From: Prochlorococcus sp. AG-402-G10
Lineage (GTDB): Bacteria; Cyanobacteriota; Cyanobacteriia; PCC-6307; Cyanobiaceae
NCBI GenBank assembly: GCA_003279445.1
Contig: QCHT01000007.1
Coordinates: 38,020 to 102,019, forward strand
Length of the DNA: 64,000 bases
Direction: 5' to 3'
Shown here piece after piece: positions 36,823 through 48,714 of the stretch. Numbering within the stretch: the first letter of the stretch is position 1; every line of letters starts with the position of its first letter. The position numbers and the translations under genes are program-made. The notes beneath the pieces are model-generated. The model worked only from the letters and a program-made list of their open reading frames with translations. It had not been told where the DNA came from and ran no database searches.

Positions 36823-37993
36823 CAGTTCCAATAAGATCAGTACCTAACAATTCAGCCATGGCTTTCTGCTGTGGAGATGGTTGACCTAAGTCTTGTCTCC
36901 GAGAATCTGTAATCAACCAGTCAAGGGCTGCGTCTTGTAAGTCTAAATGGTCACCATTTTTATCAACACAGTACCTGCCAAATACTAATTTTTCTAAAAG
37001 TTGAACACCAGGTCCAATGCGGGAATAGTCAAAAATTATCGAATTGTCAATTGTTGCCCCTTCACAAATATAACAACTTGGTCCAATCATCGAAGGTCCA
37101 ATAATTGTTGCTCCATCTTCAATGCAAGTCATGCCACCTACATAAATAGGTCCAGTAACATTAATCTTATCCCAATTAGCTGAAACATTTAATCCGGTAT
37201 ATATACCTGGCCTCACTTGCTTCCCAGGTATTTCAATTTGTCTAACTTCTCCAAGTAATACATTTCGAATCGCACTCCAATAATCTGGGACTTTACCTAT
37301 ATCGACCCATTCAAAATCCATTGACAATGCAAAGAAAGGGGCACCTATCTCAACTAATTTTGGAAAAAGATCCGCACCAATATCAAAAGGTTGATTAGAA
37401 GGAATATATTCAAATATTTCTGGTTCAAACAAATATATCCCCGTATTAATCTTATTACTAAGAGCTGAATCTATTGATGGTTTTTCTTGAAAAGCTTTAA
37501 CCCGGTCATCTTCATCAGTAACTACAACTCCATAGCTGCTTACACTCTCCTGTGGAACACTTTTTGTAATTAAAGTAGCCAATGCTCCTTTTTGCTTATG
37601 ACGTTTCACTGCTTCGGAAAGGTCCAAGTCAATTAAAGCATCACCACATAAAACAACAAAAGTATCATCAAAAAACTTTTGAAAATCCTGGATTTTTTTC
37701 AAACCTCCTGCCGAACCTAAAGCATCTCCAACAAGCTCACCGTCTTCAATGCGTCCTTCAAAGCTATAAGCAATTTCAACTCCAAATCTTTGACCATCTC
37801 TAAAATAATTCTCAATCTCTTCAGCCAAATGAGAAACATTAACCATTATTTCTTTAAACCCATGTTCCTTCAATAACTCCAACAAAAACTCCATGACGGG
37901 TTTCTGAAGAATTGGGATCATTGGTTTTGGAATGACATGCGTAATTGGTTGGACTCGAGTTCCTTTACCAGCAGCAAGGATCATCGCCTTCAT
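36815..37993 (-). CDS. Sugar-phosphate nucleotidylyltransferase (mannose-1-P guanylyltransferase-like)
   Basis: A 392-residue NDP-sugar pyrophosphorylase. The N-terminal Rossmann-type domain begins MILAAGKGTRVQPITHVIPKP with the nucleotide-binding signature, then VLCGDALIDLDL and FEWVDIGKVPDYW. From about residue 255 left-handed beta-helix repeats (GPIYVGGMTCIEDGATIIGPS) follow, as in GDP-mannose/glucose-1-P synthases. The sugar is not decided by the sequence I can see. The start is ATG at 37993; an ATG six codons upstream is possible. It is 62 bases downstream of scpA. Confidence 0.85.
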   Translation of the reverse strand: MKAMILAAGKGTRVQPITHVIPKPMIPILQKPVMEFLLELLKEHGFKEIMVNVSHLAEEIENYFRDGQRFGVEIAYSFEGRIEDGELVGDALGSAGGLKKIQDFQKFFDDTFVVLCGDALIDLDLSEAVKRHKQKGALATLITKSVPQESVSSYGVVVTDEDDRVKAFQEKPSIDSALSNKINTGIYLFEPEIFEYIPSNQPFDIGADLFPKLVEIGAPFFALSMDFEWVDIGKVPDYWSAIRNVLLGEVRQIEIPGKQVRPGIYTGLNVSANWDKINVTGPIYVGGMTCIEDGATIIGPSMIGPSCYICEGATIDNSIIFDYSRIGPGVQLLEKLVFGRYCVDKNGDHLDLQDAALDWLITDSRRQDLGQPSPQQKAMAELLGTDLIGTVN

Positions 37994-38054
37994 AGACGTT
38001 TTAGGCCCCATTTAAGTTTTCAGGCCAAATAAGCAACGATATATATACCACTTA

Positions 38055-38936
38055 TTACGCTACTGCCGGCGAAGAAGCTGTCACTTCCATAGTATTTAAA
38101 GGTAATTGAGTTACGCTACCAGGTTCCAAGATTCTCTTTAATCTAAGTGGTGCATATAAAAAACCTTCTTGCATTAGTTCAATTTTTCCTTGAGAAGACA
38201 AAAAGAGCAACGCCCAAAAAACACCAACTCGATCAGTATCCAAATCTGCTGAAGCAACATCATTCCACTCTTTCACCAATGAATCAAAATCAGCCCAATG
38301 CAATGCTTCCTCCCAATTACTTAAAAACACTCCCAACGCTGCAGTCGTTTCAGGTAACTTTTCTCTATGAGCAAGAGAAGTGACTTGCTCAATAATCTGC
38401 TTGTCACTAAATCTTTTCTCACGCCTTCGTCTCCTACTCTGCAATTCATCAGCCTCTATTGTTTGAGCAATGGACTCAAGCTGCTCTATAAGCTCACCAA
38501 GGGAGACAGCCCTTTTGAAAGGTGGAGGGGCGACTGGGCGTCGATAAAGATGCCTTTCAGGGTGTCTTGGGAAATTCAGTCTGGGATCAAGCCAACCTTG
38601 TTCTGAAAAAGACAACTCAAAATCATCTTCTATATCATCTTCTATAGGGAAAATATCTGCTTCAAGAACTTCGGCTTTTAAACCAACTAACACTGAAGCA
38701 GCAAGAAAAGCCTCACTACTTTCTGCTAAATCCCTCTCAAAAGTTCCTCCTGATCCAGAACGTACTCTATTTGGAAATTCAATACGATGTCTCAACTGAT
38801 CTAAAAAGCCATCTATGACAGGAATAACATCTATATCCCAAGGATCTATCTCTCCATTCTGAGCTGCATCTTGCAATAAACGAATAGCAAGTCTAGCTCC
38901 AGAACTAGATGTTTTCTTAATCTCTTCTAAAGGCAA
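38055..38936 (-). CDS. scpA: Segregation and condensation protein A
   Basis: Kleisin subunit that bridges the SMC ATPase heads in chromosome condensation. The 293-residue protein starts GARLAIRLLQDAAQNGEIDPWDIDVIPVIDGFLDQL, the ScpA N-terminal domain, has a basic middle (SRRRRREKRFSDKQII) and a winged-helix C-terminal half with VFWALLFLSSQGKIELMQEG. scpB is not in the window. It is on the same strand as the NDH genes but 215 bases away. Confidence 0.93.
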   Translation of the reverse strand: MPLEEIKKTSSSGARLAIRLLQDAAQNGEIDPWDIDVIPVIDGFLDQLRHRIEFPNRVRSGSGGTFERDLAESSEAFLAASVLVGLKAEVLEADIFPIEDDIEDDFELSFSEQGWLDPRLNFPRHPERHLYRRPVAPPPFKRAVSLGELIEQLESIAQTIEADELQSRRRRREKRFSDKQIIEQVTSLAHREKLPETTAALGVFLSNWEEALHWADFDSLVKEWNDVASADLDTDRVGVFWALLFLSSQGKIELMQEGFLYAPLRLKRILEPGSVTQLPLNTMEVTASSPAVA

Positions 38937-39072
38937 AGATTAAAAGCTTCTTAAGGAAAGTTAACGATAGATTGAGCTAAATGCCATAAATAAATAAGAA
39001 ATATATTCAAAGATATTCTTTGCAATGTTAATTCAAAAAAAACTCAACTGAATAATTCTCAATCACGTTATT

Positions 39073-39106
39073 ATCTTCCGAAAATTTCTTTAATTCTTCG
39101 GAAGAT
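39073..39106 (-). terminator. Candidate hairpin after ndhD1
   Basis: A perfect 10-bp inverted repeat (ATCTTCCGAA at 39073-39082 and its complement at 39097-39106, 14-base loop) lies 46 bases after the ndhD1 stop, in the 215-base gap before scpA. On the minus strand it is followed by an A/T mix, not a T-run, so termination or processing of the ndhF-ndhD mRNA is only likely. No gene is seen in the rest of the gap. Confidence 0.45.
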
Positions 39107-39151
39107 TAAGTAATCGAGTCTGACTTTTATTAATGAGGAAATTTCCAATTA

Positions 39152-40825
39152 CTAACTAGTGGAATTATAAATATTAAGCTTTGGGACTGATGATTTAGGT
39201 ATTGATAGCTTGCCATTAGAAGAATCACTTTCAGAAATATTCACTATTCTTTCAATGGCAACCTTATCTCTAGCAACAAGTCCATCTATGGATGCTGTAT
39301 AGGTCTCAGTCATAATTCTTGGATACAAACCTATTCCGATAATTGGAACAAGAAGGCTGCCAATTATATAAATCTCTCTTGGCTCCGCATCAACAAGTTC
39401 TCTTTTGGCAAGCAGATCAATATTTTCTTTACCAAAGAAGATCTCTCTCAACATTGAGAGTAAGTAAATAGGTGTGAGAATTACTCCAATTGCAGCAAGT
39501 CCTGCAATTACAATTCTAAAAGGAAGGGTATAAACTTCATCGGTAACCAAGCCAGCAAAAACCATCAATTCCGAAACAAATCCACTCATACCTGGAAGAG
39601 CCAAAGAAGCTAAGGAGCAGACAGTCCAAAGTGCAAACATTATTCTCATTTTCTGTCCCACCCCTCCCATCTCATTTAGTTGAAGAGTATGGGTGCGGTC
39701 ATAAGTTGCTCCGACTAAGAAAAACAAGCTCGCTCCAATTAATCCATGACTAATCATCTGCAGCATTGCTCCACTTGTACCTAAAGAACTAAAGCTACCT
39801 ATACCTATAAGAACAAAACCCATATGACTAATTGAGCTATATGCAATTTTTCTTTTTAAATTCCTTTGAGCAAAAGAAGTAAGCGCTGCGTAAATAATAT
39901 TTACAACACCCAATACTATTAATAGTGGAGCAAATTGGGCATGAGCCGCTGGTAGCAATTGAGCATTAAATCTTAAAAGTGCATATCCACCCATCTTCAA
40001 TAAAATTCCTGCTAAAAGCATATGAACAGGTGCAGTTGCCTCTCCATGGGCATCTGGCAACCAAGTATGCAAAGGAACTATTGGGAGTTTTACACCAAAG
40101 GCAATGAGCAATCCTCCATAACAAAGCAACTGAAAGCCAGTTCCAAAATTTTGATTCGCAAGATGTGTAAATTCAAAGTTTGGAGGGCCTCCTCCAAAGA
40201 AGCCCATCGCTAAACCTGCAAGAAGAATAAAAAGGGAGCTTCCTGCTGTATAAATAATGAATTTGGTCGCTGCATATTGTCTTTTTTTCCCGCCCCATAT
40301 TGCTAACAACAAATAAACAGGTAATAATTCTAATTCCCAGGCTAGAAAAAATAAAAGCATATCTTGTACAGCAAATACAGCTATTTGCCCACCATCCATA
40401 GCCAAGATCAAGAAGAAAAAGAGTTTGGGTTTAAAGCTCACAGGCCATGCTGCTAGAACGGCTAAAGCAGTAATAAAACTTGTCAGCAGGATTAAGGGCA
40501 TCGAAAGGCCATCAGCGCCTACAGACCATGTGAGTCCTAAATCAGGCAACCATTCAATACGTTCAGACAGCTGAAGTCCTGACTGAGAGGGATCATATCC
40601 CTTTAGATATGCCCCAACTGTTATTAAAAAAGTGACTAATGCGATTGCTAGTGCATACCATCTAACTTGTTTACCATCTCCCTCATCAGGGAAAAAAGGT
40701 ACTAGAAGAGATCCTCCTATTGGAAAGAGAATCGACAAGGATAACCAAGGGAATTCAGATGGAATAGGTTCTGGTACCTGGCCAGGGATAATTGCCCAAA
40801 ATGAAGCTGGCACAAGATCAAACAC
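39152..40825 (-). CDS. ndhD1: NAD(P)H-quinone oxidoreductase chain 4
   Basis: Antiporter-like membrane subunit (NuoM type) of NDH-1, 557 aa with about 14 transmembrane segments. The start is GTG at 40825, the only plausible one after an in-frame stop. Conserved helices include [66 protein letters not shown] and [21 protein letters not shown]. It lies 100 bases after ndhF1; a 6-bp hairpin at 40871-40890 is in that gap. It is of the D1 type because it pairs with ndhF1 rather than CO2-uptake genes. Confidence 0.95.
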   Translation of the reverse strand: MFDLVPASFWAIIPGQVPEPIPSEFPWLSLSILFPIGGSLLVPFFPDEGDGKQVRWYALAIALVTFLITVGAYLKGYDPSQSGLQLSERIEWLPDLGLTWSVGADGLSMPLILLTSFITALAVLAAWPVSFKPKLFFFLILAMDGGQIAVFAVQDMLLFFLAWELELLPVYLLLAIWGGKKRQYAATKFIIYTAGSSLFILLAGLAMGFFGGGPPNFEFTHLANQNFGTGFQLLCYGGLLIAFGVKLPIVPLHTWLPDAHGEATAPVHMLLAGILLKMGGYALLRFNAQLLPAAHAQFAPLLIVLGVVNIIYAALTSFAQRNLKRKIAYSSISHMGFVLIGIGSFSSLGTSGAMLQMISHGLIGASLFFLVGATYDRTHTLQLNEMGGVGQKMRIMFALWTVCSLASLALPGMSGFVSELMVFAGLVTDEVYTLPFRIVIAGLAAIGVILTPIYLLSMLREIFFGKENIDLLAKRELVDAEPREIYIIGSLLVPIIGIGLYPRIMTETYTASIDGLVARDKVAIERIVNISESDSSNGKLSIPKSSVPKLNIYNSTS

Positions 40826-40925
40826 TAAAGTAATTTCCCTACTCTTTTTGGAGTGTAGAAATACTTACAGCTATCGCATCCAATCGATAGGGGATGACAC
40901 ACACAAGGACCATTAATCGCTCAGC

Positions 40926-42929
40926 CTAAGTGCCAAGAACTCCAAACAATGCAACCAAAGCAATGACACCTCCAAAAATAATTAATGCATAAAATTGTGC
41001 TCTACCAGTCTCAAAGTATTTCAACCCTTCTCCACTCCCTAAAGTCAACAAGCCAGTTAAATTAACAACTCCATCAACCACCTTTGCATCAACTTCTAAA
41101 ACTTCGCGAGCTAGTTTTCGACTGCCTCGAACAAATAATTTCTCATTAATCTCATCTAGGTACCATTTATTAGAGAAGAAGGAGTTAATAGAAGGAACTT
41201 TTTTCACAACTAAAGATGTTAGGTCTAATTTTCTTGAGTAATAAGCAAAATATGCTAACGAAATCCCAGCACAAGAAATCAGTACAGATGCACAAGCTAA
41301 AGGAAGAAAGCCAGCCCAACTAAATTTACTAGCCATTTCAGAAGCCTCTTCCAAATTCAGCAATTTTGCAAAGCTACTATTCCAAGGAGTTCCTAAAAAG
41401 CCAATAAAGACTGAAGGCACAGCCAAAACAATTAACGGGGTCGTCATTGACCATGAAGATTCATGGATAGTTCCTGAACCATGAAAATCTTCATCATCTT
41501 TTTCTTGTCCTGCAGAAGCTAATAAACTCATTTGGAGCTCCTTATTGTCACCTCTGAATTCCCCTTCAAATGTCAAGAAATAAAGCCTAAACATATAAAA
41601 AGCAGTCATCCCTGCTGTCATAAATCCAACAACCCAAAGAATTGGAAATGAATTGAAGGCCTCGCCCAGTATTTCATCTTTACTCCAAAAACCTGCAAGA
41701 GGTGGAATTCCACTAATCGCAACACATCCGACTAGGAAAGTAAGGGAAGTGATTGGCATTTTTTTTCTCAACCCACCCATTAATCTCATATCCTGAGCCA
41801 AAACTGGTTCATGTCCTACTACTTCTTCCATTGCATGAATAACAGAGCCTGATCCCAAAAAGAGCATTGCCTTGAAAAAAGCATGTGTGACCAAATGGAA
41901 CATCCCTGCGATAGGAGCCCCGCAACCCATCGCAAGCATCATGTAACCCAATTGAGAAACAGTGCTATAAGCTAGTCCTTTTTTTAAATCCATTTGAGTG
42001 AGGGCGATAGAAGCACCTAAGAAACAAGTAATTGTTCCAAAAATTGCAATCAAAAGATTTATTAAAGGGAACTGGCTATACAAAGGCTCTAGACGAGCTA
42101 CAAGGAACACACCAGCAGCGACCATTGTTGCTGCATGAATAAGTGCTGATATAGGTGTCGGTCCTTCCATTGCATCTGGCAACCAAACATGTAAGGGGAA
42201 TTGGGCAGATTTTGCCATTGGTCCTAAAAAGACTAAAAAGCAAAGTACTAAAGCCGCCCACTCAGGAACATTGCCTGAAGAAATTGCATCCGAAAGACCT
42301 AAAGCAATTCCATTAAAATCAAAAGTTCCTGTAGCCCAAAATAAACCAAGTATCCCAAGTAATAATCCAAAGTCACCAACTCTATTAACTACAAAAGCCT
42401 TTTGAGCAGCATGTGCAGCTCCATCTCGGTCATACCAAAAGCCAACAAGGAGATATGAACACATCCCAACTAGTTCCCAGAAAACATATATTTCCAATAA
42501 ATTTGGGCTAATAATCAGCCCAAGCATCGAACTACTAAACAAGGCTAAATAAGTAAAAAACCTTACATAGCCTTTGTCATGCGCCATATACCCATGTGAA
42601 TAAATCATCACCAAAAGGGCAATGGTTGTAACCAAAGCAAGCATCACCGAGCCTAAAGGATCTACTACGTAGCCCATAGGCAAAGTAAAGTCTCCTGCAC
42701 TCGCCCAAACAAAAAGATGTTGAACTGAGTGCGGATTAGATATCTGTTCAAAAAGTACGGCGAAGCTTAAAACAGCAGATGCACCAACACAAGTAAGTAA
42801 TATGATCGCAACCGGTTTCTTTAACCGATTCATACCTTGATTGAAACCAATTAATCCCAACCCTGATGCAAGTGCACCTAAAAGAGGAAGCAATGGTATT
42901 AACCAAGCAATTTCAGCTGGCGATAGCAT
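40926..42929 (-). CDS. ndhF1: NAD(P)H-quinone oxidoreductase chain 5
   Basis: The largest antiporter-like membrane subunit (NuoL type), 667 aa. LIPLLPLLGALASG at the N-terminus, FWELVGMCSYLLVGFWYDR, SAQFPLHVWLPDAMEGPTPISALIHAATMVAAGVFLVARL and LTQMDLKKGLAYSTVSQLGYMMLAMG carry the proton-pumping residues. A hydrophilic stretch at about 470-500 and a long C-terminal lateral helix region follow. Thirty-four bases separate it from the upstream Z-ISO gene. Confidence 0.96.
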   Translation of the reverse strand: MLSPAEIAWLIPLLPLLGALASGLGLIGFNQGMNRLKKPVAIILLTCVGASAVLSFAVLFEQISNPHSVQHLFVWASAGDFTLPMGYVVDPLGSVMLALVTTIALLVMIYSHGYMAHDKGYVRFFTYLALFSSSMLGLIISPNLLEIYVFWELVGMCSYLLVGFWYDRDGAAHAAQKAFVVNRVGDFGLLLGILGLFWATGTFDFNGIALGLSDAISSGNVPEWAALVLCFLVFLGPMAKSAQFPLHVWLPDAMEGPTPISALIHAATMVAAGVFLVARLEPLYSQFPLINLLIAIFGTITCFLGASIALTQMDLKKGLAYSTVSQLGYMMLAMGCGAPIAGMFHLVTHAFFKAMLFLGSGSVIHAMEEVVGHEPVLAQDMRLMGGLRKKMPITSLTFLVGCVAISGIPPLAGFWSKDEILGEAFNSFPILWVVGFMTAGMTAFYMFRLYFLTFEGEFRGDNKELQMSLLASAGQEKDDEDFHGSGTIHESSWSMTTPLIVLAVPSVFIGFLGTPWNSSFAKLLNLEEASEMASKFSWAGFLPLACASVLISCAGISLAYFAYYSRKLDLTSLVVKKVPSINSFFSNKWYLDEINEKLFVRGSRKLAREVLEVDAKVVDGVVNLTGLLTLGSGEGLKYFETGRAQFYALIIFGGVIALVALFGVLGT

Positions 42930-42963
42930 TCTGTATTGTCATACCCTTGAGAGTGTAGGCATT

Positions 42964-43701
42964 TCACGCTAAGAGTTCAGTTAACTTGGAAGATAAAAAC
43001 AATTCCGTTCCAGCTGAAATAAAACGATGAGACCACCAGAAGGCAGCTACTGCAATCAATATACCTAGCTGAGAGGGACGAATGAATTCATTCCATTGCA
43101 ATTTTTGTCTGCCATCAAAAACGGCAAGAAACGGAATTACTGATGTATTTGTTTTGAGTTTCTCAAATTCCTCACCAAATCTCACCTTTAAACGTCTATC
43201 TCCATGCCATATAGAAAATAAATGATGAGCTATCAAGCCAGCAGAAGTTATTAACATAAAACTACTGCCAATCCAAAGACCATGAGACACACACCAAAGG
43301 ATTTGTCCAATGGCTTGAGGGTGTCTACTTACTCTAATAATTCCTTGTTCATATAACCTGACTCGAGGCTTAGCCAAAGCAGGAATTTCTAAAAGATTGT
43401 ATGTAGCTGGGTATAAAAATAAAAAACTAATGGCTGTAGTCATCCAGATAAATGAAACCATTCCTGGAATACCTTGAAAATTCCAGAGACGAATACCATC
43501 GTAACGATGTACAAGAAAATATAAAATTAGAATAGATGCCATTGGAATACTGGCACTGGCAAAAATTATTCTCCACAACCTTGCTCCAAAAAAGGATTCT
43601 GCTCGAGTCCTTAATGCAGCACCCCCACTATGGATTACCGCAAATGCAAACAAGAGTCCAAGCATTACTAAACTGCTGTGATGAATATTTTCTTGAAACA
43701 T
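42964..43701 (-). CDS. 15-cis-zeta-carotene isomerase (Z-ISO, NnrU family)
   Basis: A 245-residue membrane protein of the NnrU family. Segments HSGGAALRTRAESFFG, FLVHRYDGIRLWNFQGIPG, FLFLYPATYNLLE, the EQGIIRVSRHPQAIGQILWC and HHLFSIWHGDRRLKVRFGEEFE and ...TSVIPFLAVFDGRQKL are very like the plant Z-ISO, which uses a heme-bound histidine to isomerise the 15-cis double bond of zeta-carotene. About six transmembrane segments are seen. The enzyme would act between CrtP (phytoene desaturase, 2 kb away) and zeta-carotene desaturase. General NnrU annotation hides this role. The gene is divergent from the rbcR-like gene. Confidence 0.85.
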   Translation of the reverse strand: MFQENIHHSSLVMLGLLFAFAVIHSGGAALRTRAESFFGARLWRIIFASASIPMASILILYFLVHRYDGIRLWNFQGIPGMVSFIWMTTAISFLFLYPATYNLLEIPALAKPRVRLYEQGIIRVSRHPQAIGQILWCVSHGLWIGSSFMLITSAGLIAHHLFSIWHGDRRLKVRFGEEFEKLKTNTSVIPFLAVFDGRQKLQWNEFIRPSQLGILIAVAAFWWSHRFISAGTELFLSSKLTELLA

Positions 43702-43797
43702 TTGTGGCAGAAGTCTGATCTAAAGAATTTTCGATTCAGAGAGACTTAGAGTCCTCAAGTATAAGTCTGTATCTTTGCTGCCCATTTGGCAGCCGCT

Positions 43798-44778
43798 ATG
43801 GCCGAACTGCCCTTCACACTAGATCAATTACGTATCCTCAAGGCAATTGTCCAAGAGGGAAGTTTTAAAAAGGCTGCTCAAAGTCTTTATATAACTCAAC
43901 CTGCCGTAAGCCTTCAAATTCAAAATCTAGAGAAACAATTAGAACTAACTATCTTTGACAGAGGAGGCAGAAAAGCTCAACTTACAGAAGGAGGGCAACT
44001 CTTACTTAAATACTGCGAAAGAATCCTGAACCAATGCGATGAAGCATGTGGGGCTATTAAAGATTTACATAATTTAAAAGGCGGTTCATTAATTGTTGGG
44101 GCCAGCCAGACAACAGGAACATATCTAATGCCCAGAATGATTGGTCTATTTCGTCAGAAATTTCCCGATGTAACAGTTCAATTGCAAGTTCATAGCACTC
44201 GCCGAACTGGTTGGAGCGTTGCAAATGGTCAAATTGACCTAGCAATAATTGGGGGACAATTGCCTCCTGAACTAAACGAAGTATTGCAAGTAATTCCCTA
44301 TGCAACTGATGAATTAGCACTAATTCTTTCTCAAAAGCACCCCTTAGCAAGACTCAAAGAATTAAGAAAAGAAGATTTGTACAGACTCAGTTTTGTAAGT
44401 CTTGATTCTCAGTCAACCACAAGAAAAGTTGTTGATCAATTGTTAAAAAATTCTGGCTTAGATGTGCAAAGGCTTCGTATAGAAATGGAACTAAATTCCT
44501 TAGAAGCAATAAAGAATGCTGTGCAATCAGGTCTAGGAGCAGCTTTTCTACCAGTAGTTTCAATTGAGAGAGAACTGTTAGCAGGAACAGTTCATAAACC
44601 AATAATTGCTGACTTAGAAGTTAAAAGAGAATTAAAGTTTATTAGTAACCCTACACGCTATACATCACGTGCTTCAGAAGCTTTTTCAAAAGAGATTTTG
44701 CCAGTTTTTGCTAGTGCAGATAGCCCTATTCATGATCAAATAAAAAACTCAGCAAATGCAAGCTTCAAAACTGAATAG
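43798..44778 (+). CDS. rbcR: LysR-type regulator, RbcR/CmpR/NdhR group
   Basis: A 326-residue LTTR. The N-terminal winged HTH is [44 protein letters not shown] (about 4-47). The effector domain follows from about 92 ([21 protein letters not shown]). The start is ATG at 43798; a TTG four codons upstream is possible. Residues resemble RbcR (Ycf30), a carbon-fixation regulator; NdhR-type relatives control NDH-1 genes, and here ndhF1 and ndhD1 lie two genes away. The exact group cannot be settled by eye. Its end overlaps the convergent DUF3172 gene by 14 bases. Confidence 0.88.
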   Translation: MAELPFTLDQLRILKAIVQEGSFKKAAQSLYITQPAVSLQIQNLEKQLELTIFDRGGRKAQLTEGGQLLLKYCERILNQCDEACGAIKDLHNLKGGSLIVGASQTTGTYLMPRMIGLFRQKFPDVTVQLQVHSTRRTGWSVANGQIDLAIIGGQLPPELNEVLQVIPYATDELALILSQKHPLARLKELRKEDLYRLSFVSLDSQSTTRKVVDQLLKNSGLDVQRLRIEMELNSLEAIKNAVQSGLGAAFLPVVSIERELLAGTVHKPIIADLEVKRELKFISNPTRYTSRASEAFSKEILPVFASADSPIHDQIKNSANASFKTE

Positions 44779-45403
44779 CTTCCTGATTAACCCTTACACC
44801 CTCTTCCTCTACTCCTTTAATAATAAACTTATTGTCATTCACATCTGCTTGGTAAACGCATCTAACTGATGGCTTATCCCTAATAGAACCAATATAAGCA
44901 AAAGTATTCATCCGATTCTTACATTCTCTAACATCTTCATTCGTAATTGCTCCTTGCTTTTGCAAAAGAGACCAATTTTCTCTTCGAATTACGCATCCAG
45001 GTTGTAATGCTGGTTGTGTGACAAAACTAGTAGATGGATTGAGTGTTGTATACATTTCTATATCAATCACAAATGCACTAGCTCCCCATTGCCTACAAAA
45101 TTCAGGATCTGGCACTGCCATATCCAATTGCTGTTGACTTGCAATATTGCCTGAACCCCCTTGAGATGTACTCGTAATCGCACTACCAATACCAACTCCC
45201 AATACAAGCACCCCCGCAAGAACAGCAATGGTTCCAGTATTCATATTCATTTGTCCACCATCCCCACTTGAAGGGTTTCTAGATGCTGAGCCATAAGAAT
45301 TACCTAAAGAGCGTCTTTGAGAACGATCTCTTGCAGTTCCAAATCGAGACTCTGATTCTCTTAATGAAGGTCGCTTAGAAGACCTATAGGGTGGTCTATT
45401 CAC
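44765..45403 (-). CDS. DUF3172 family protein with one transmembrane segment
   Basis: A 212-residue cyanobacterial protein. The first 55 residues are Arg/Ser-rich and disordered-looking; [21 protein letters not shown] (about 57-77) is a transmembrane segment; the remainder holds [26 protein letters not shown] and the paired cysteines of CVIRREN and RECKNRM. This matches DUF3172 as I recall it. Function is unknown. The GTG start overlaps the ndhM stop (GTGA), so it is probably translated with ndhM. Confidence 0.8.
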   Translation of the reverse strand: MNRPPYRSSKRPSLRESESRFGTARDRSQRRSLGNSYGSASRNPSSGDGGQMNMNTGTIAVLAGVLVLGVGIGSAITSTSQGGSGNIASQQQLDMAVPDPEFCRQWGASAFVIDIEMYTTLNPSTSFVTQPALQPGCVIRRENWSLLQKQGAITNEDVRECKNRMNTFAYIGSIRDKPSVRCVYQADVNDNKFIIKGVEEEGVRVNQEAIQF

Positions 45404-45747
45404 AATAAATCTGAGGTTCTAGGAAGACCCATCGAATAATTAAGTACTCTTGAATCAGGGTTATAGCTTATTTCTCCTGCTTGTAGCATCTGACGAATAT
45501 AAGACTCAAGTGCTGAGCCAATTTTCCTCAGTGAGTAATCGCTTAATTCTTTTCCTGCTTGAGAATCAACTAATTCACAAAACCGGTTCTGTATTTTCTT
45601 AATTGATTGCTCTTCCCAAAGAAATTCATTATCAGGATCTAAATCAAGCGTTAAGTGATCTGAATCCTCAACTAAATTGGAATTCTCTTCTATTGCCGTA
45701 AAAATGCGTATATGCCTGGTTGTAGATTTCAAGAGGGCATTTGTCAT
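45400..45747 (-). CDS. ndhM: NAD(P)H-quinone oxidoreductase subunit M
   Basis: Cyanobacteria- and chloroplast-specific peripheral subunit of NDH-1. From ATG at 45747 it is 115 residues: [54 protein letters not shown] and the C-terminal [10 protein letters not shown], as in the family. The frame extends 12 codons upstream (from 45783), a hydrophobic stretch that does not fit the family and is not used. It is head to head with crtP and leads into the DUF3172 gene. Confidence 0.93.
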   Translation of the reverse strand: MTNALLKSTTRHIRIFTAIEENSNLVEDSDHLTLDLDPDNEFLWEEQSIKKIQNRFCELVDSQAGKELSDYSLRKIGSALESYIRQMLQAGEISYNPDSRVLNYSMGLPRTSDLL

Positions 45748-45804
45748 AAAAACCACCAATAAAAAGAGATTGAAAATAAACAATTGAATATATAGAAATT
45801 TTAG

Positions 45805-47268
<1,464 letters not shown>

Positions 47269-47292
47269 ACTTGAATATTGAAAAACACTATA

Positions 47293-48204
47293 ATGAACTA
47301 CGAAAATTTAGTGAATCTAGATAATGCCTACGAAATTTGTAGAAAAGAAACTGCTCAGTGGGCAAAAACATTCTATTTAGGAACTCTTCTTCTTCCACCA
47401 AGTAAACGAAAAGCCATCTGGGCAATATACGTATGGTGTAGGAGAACAGATGAGCTAATGGACAGCGAAGAGGCGCAACAACGTACAAAGTCTGAATTAG
47501 CAGACAGACTCGACAAATGGGAGTTGCGTACAAAAGAAGTTTTCCAAGGAAACGTTAAAGATGAATTAGATCATGTAATGGCAGATACTATCAACAACTT
47601 CCCTCAATCAATCCAGCCATATCTAGACATGATTGAAGGGCAACGAATGGACTTAGAAAAAACTCGCTATTCAACATTTAAAGAACTTGAGCTTTATTGC
47701 TACAGAGTTGCAGGGACTGTAGGCCTAATGACCCAAAATGTTATGGGTATTGACCCTGCATACACAAATGCGCCTTGGAGTCAATGTCCTGACCCCTCTC
47801 AAGCTGCCGTCGCACTTGGCATCGCGAACCAACTAACCAATATCCTTAGAGATGTAGGAGAAGATCGATCAAGAGGCAGAATTTATTTGCCGCAAGAAGA
47901 TCTGCAAAAATTTGGATATTCAGAAGAAGATCTAATTCAAGGCAAAATTAATACTCAATGGAAAAAACTCATGGCATTTCAATTAAAAAGAGCGAGAGAA
48001 TGGTTCTCTGCCTCCGAAGAAGGTATTAGATGGCTATCTGCAGATGCTCGATGGCCAGTCTGGACATCTCTGAGACTTTACAGAGGAATCCTTAACTCTA
48101 TAGAAAGACTTGACTATGATGTTTTCAACAATAGAGCTTATGTAAGTCAATTTATGAAAATGTTAGAACTACCAATCAGCTATTTAATATCTCAAACTAA
48201 ATAA
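47293..48204 (+). CDS. crtB: Phytoene synthase
   Basis: Joins two geranylgeranyl diphosphates to phytoene. From ATG at 47293 it is 303 aa (the TTG at 47278 adds five residues). The squalene/phytoene synthase signatures are visible: FYLGTLLLPPSKRKAIWAIYVWCRRTDELMD with the first aspartate-rich motif and NQLTNILRDVGEDRSRGRIYLP with the second. It follows crtP in the conserved cyanobacterial crtP-crtB pair and ends 13 bases from the convergent RRM gene. Confidence 0.96.
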   Translation: MNYENLVNLDNAYEICRKETAQWAKTFYLGTLLLPPSKRKAIWAIYVWCRRTDELMDSEEAQQRTKSELADRLDKWELRTKEVFQGNVKDELDHVMADTINNFPQSIQPYLDMIEGQRMDLEKTRYSTFKELELYCYRVAGTVGLMTQNVMGIDPAYTNAPWSQCPDPSQAAVALGIANQLTNILRDVGEDRSRGRIYLPQEDLQKFGYSEEDLIQGKINTQWKKLMAFQLKRAREWFSASEEGIRWLSADARWPVWTSLRLYRGILNSIERLDYDVFNNRAYVSQFMKMLELPISYLISQTK

Positions 48205-48217
48205 TTTGGCTAATTAG

Positions 48218-48652
48218 CTAAACTGCAGTTTTTTGATTTGCTAAGAGTTCTTTTAATTTTGATAGCTCACCTGCCCATCTAGGATCTGGGGCCTCCTTGG
48301 TAGGTGCATCACTATGCACAACTTTCTTCACTTCTTTACGACTTACAGGCTTACCTTTGTTTGTTCCATGAGGATTATTTCTTCTAGATGAAGAGGAATT
48401 TGTATCTTTCCGTTCTGAACGTTCCACTCTCAAATTACTTCCATTGAAATCATAACCATTTAGCTTTTCTATAACCTCGTCAGCCATCTTGTCATTATTA
48501 ATATTTGCAAAGCCAAATCCTCGACATGCTTTTGTATCCCTATCTAAAACGGCTTTAAACCGAATCCCTTTTCCAATAGAAGCAAAGAGTTCCTCTAACT
48601 CCTTAATTTTTAAATTTTGCGGCAAATTACCGACGTAAAGACGAACACTCAT
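48218..48652 (-). CDS. RRM-type RNA-binding protein
   Basis: A 144-residue protein with one RNA recognition motif. The RNP2 hexamer is LYVGNL (about 4-9) and RNP1 is RGFGFANI (about 45-52). A basic, Ser/Asn/Gly-rich tail with a short acidic C-terminus follows. Cyanobacterial Rbp proteins of this kind bind mRNA and can be cold-inducible; no target can be read from the sequence. It is on the same strand 62 bases downstream of cca. Confidence 0.9.
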   Translation of the reverse strand: MSVRLYVGNLPQNLKIKELEELFASIGKGIRFKAVLDRDTKACRGFGFANINNDKMADEVIEKLNGYDFNGSNLRVERSERKDTNSSSSRRNNPHGTNKGKPVSRKEVKKVVHSDAPTKEAPDPRWAGELSKLKELLANQKTAV

Positions 48653-48714
48653 AAAAAAGAAGGGCTATAGAGAATGAACCACATCAAGAAGAAAAACTAA
48701 CTTCCTTGTGCTAG

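Noticed and set aside
45748..45783. Upstream extension of ndhM from 45783
   Set aside because: The 12 extra residues are hydrophobic and do not fit NdhM; ATG at 45747 gives the usual N-terminus.
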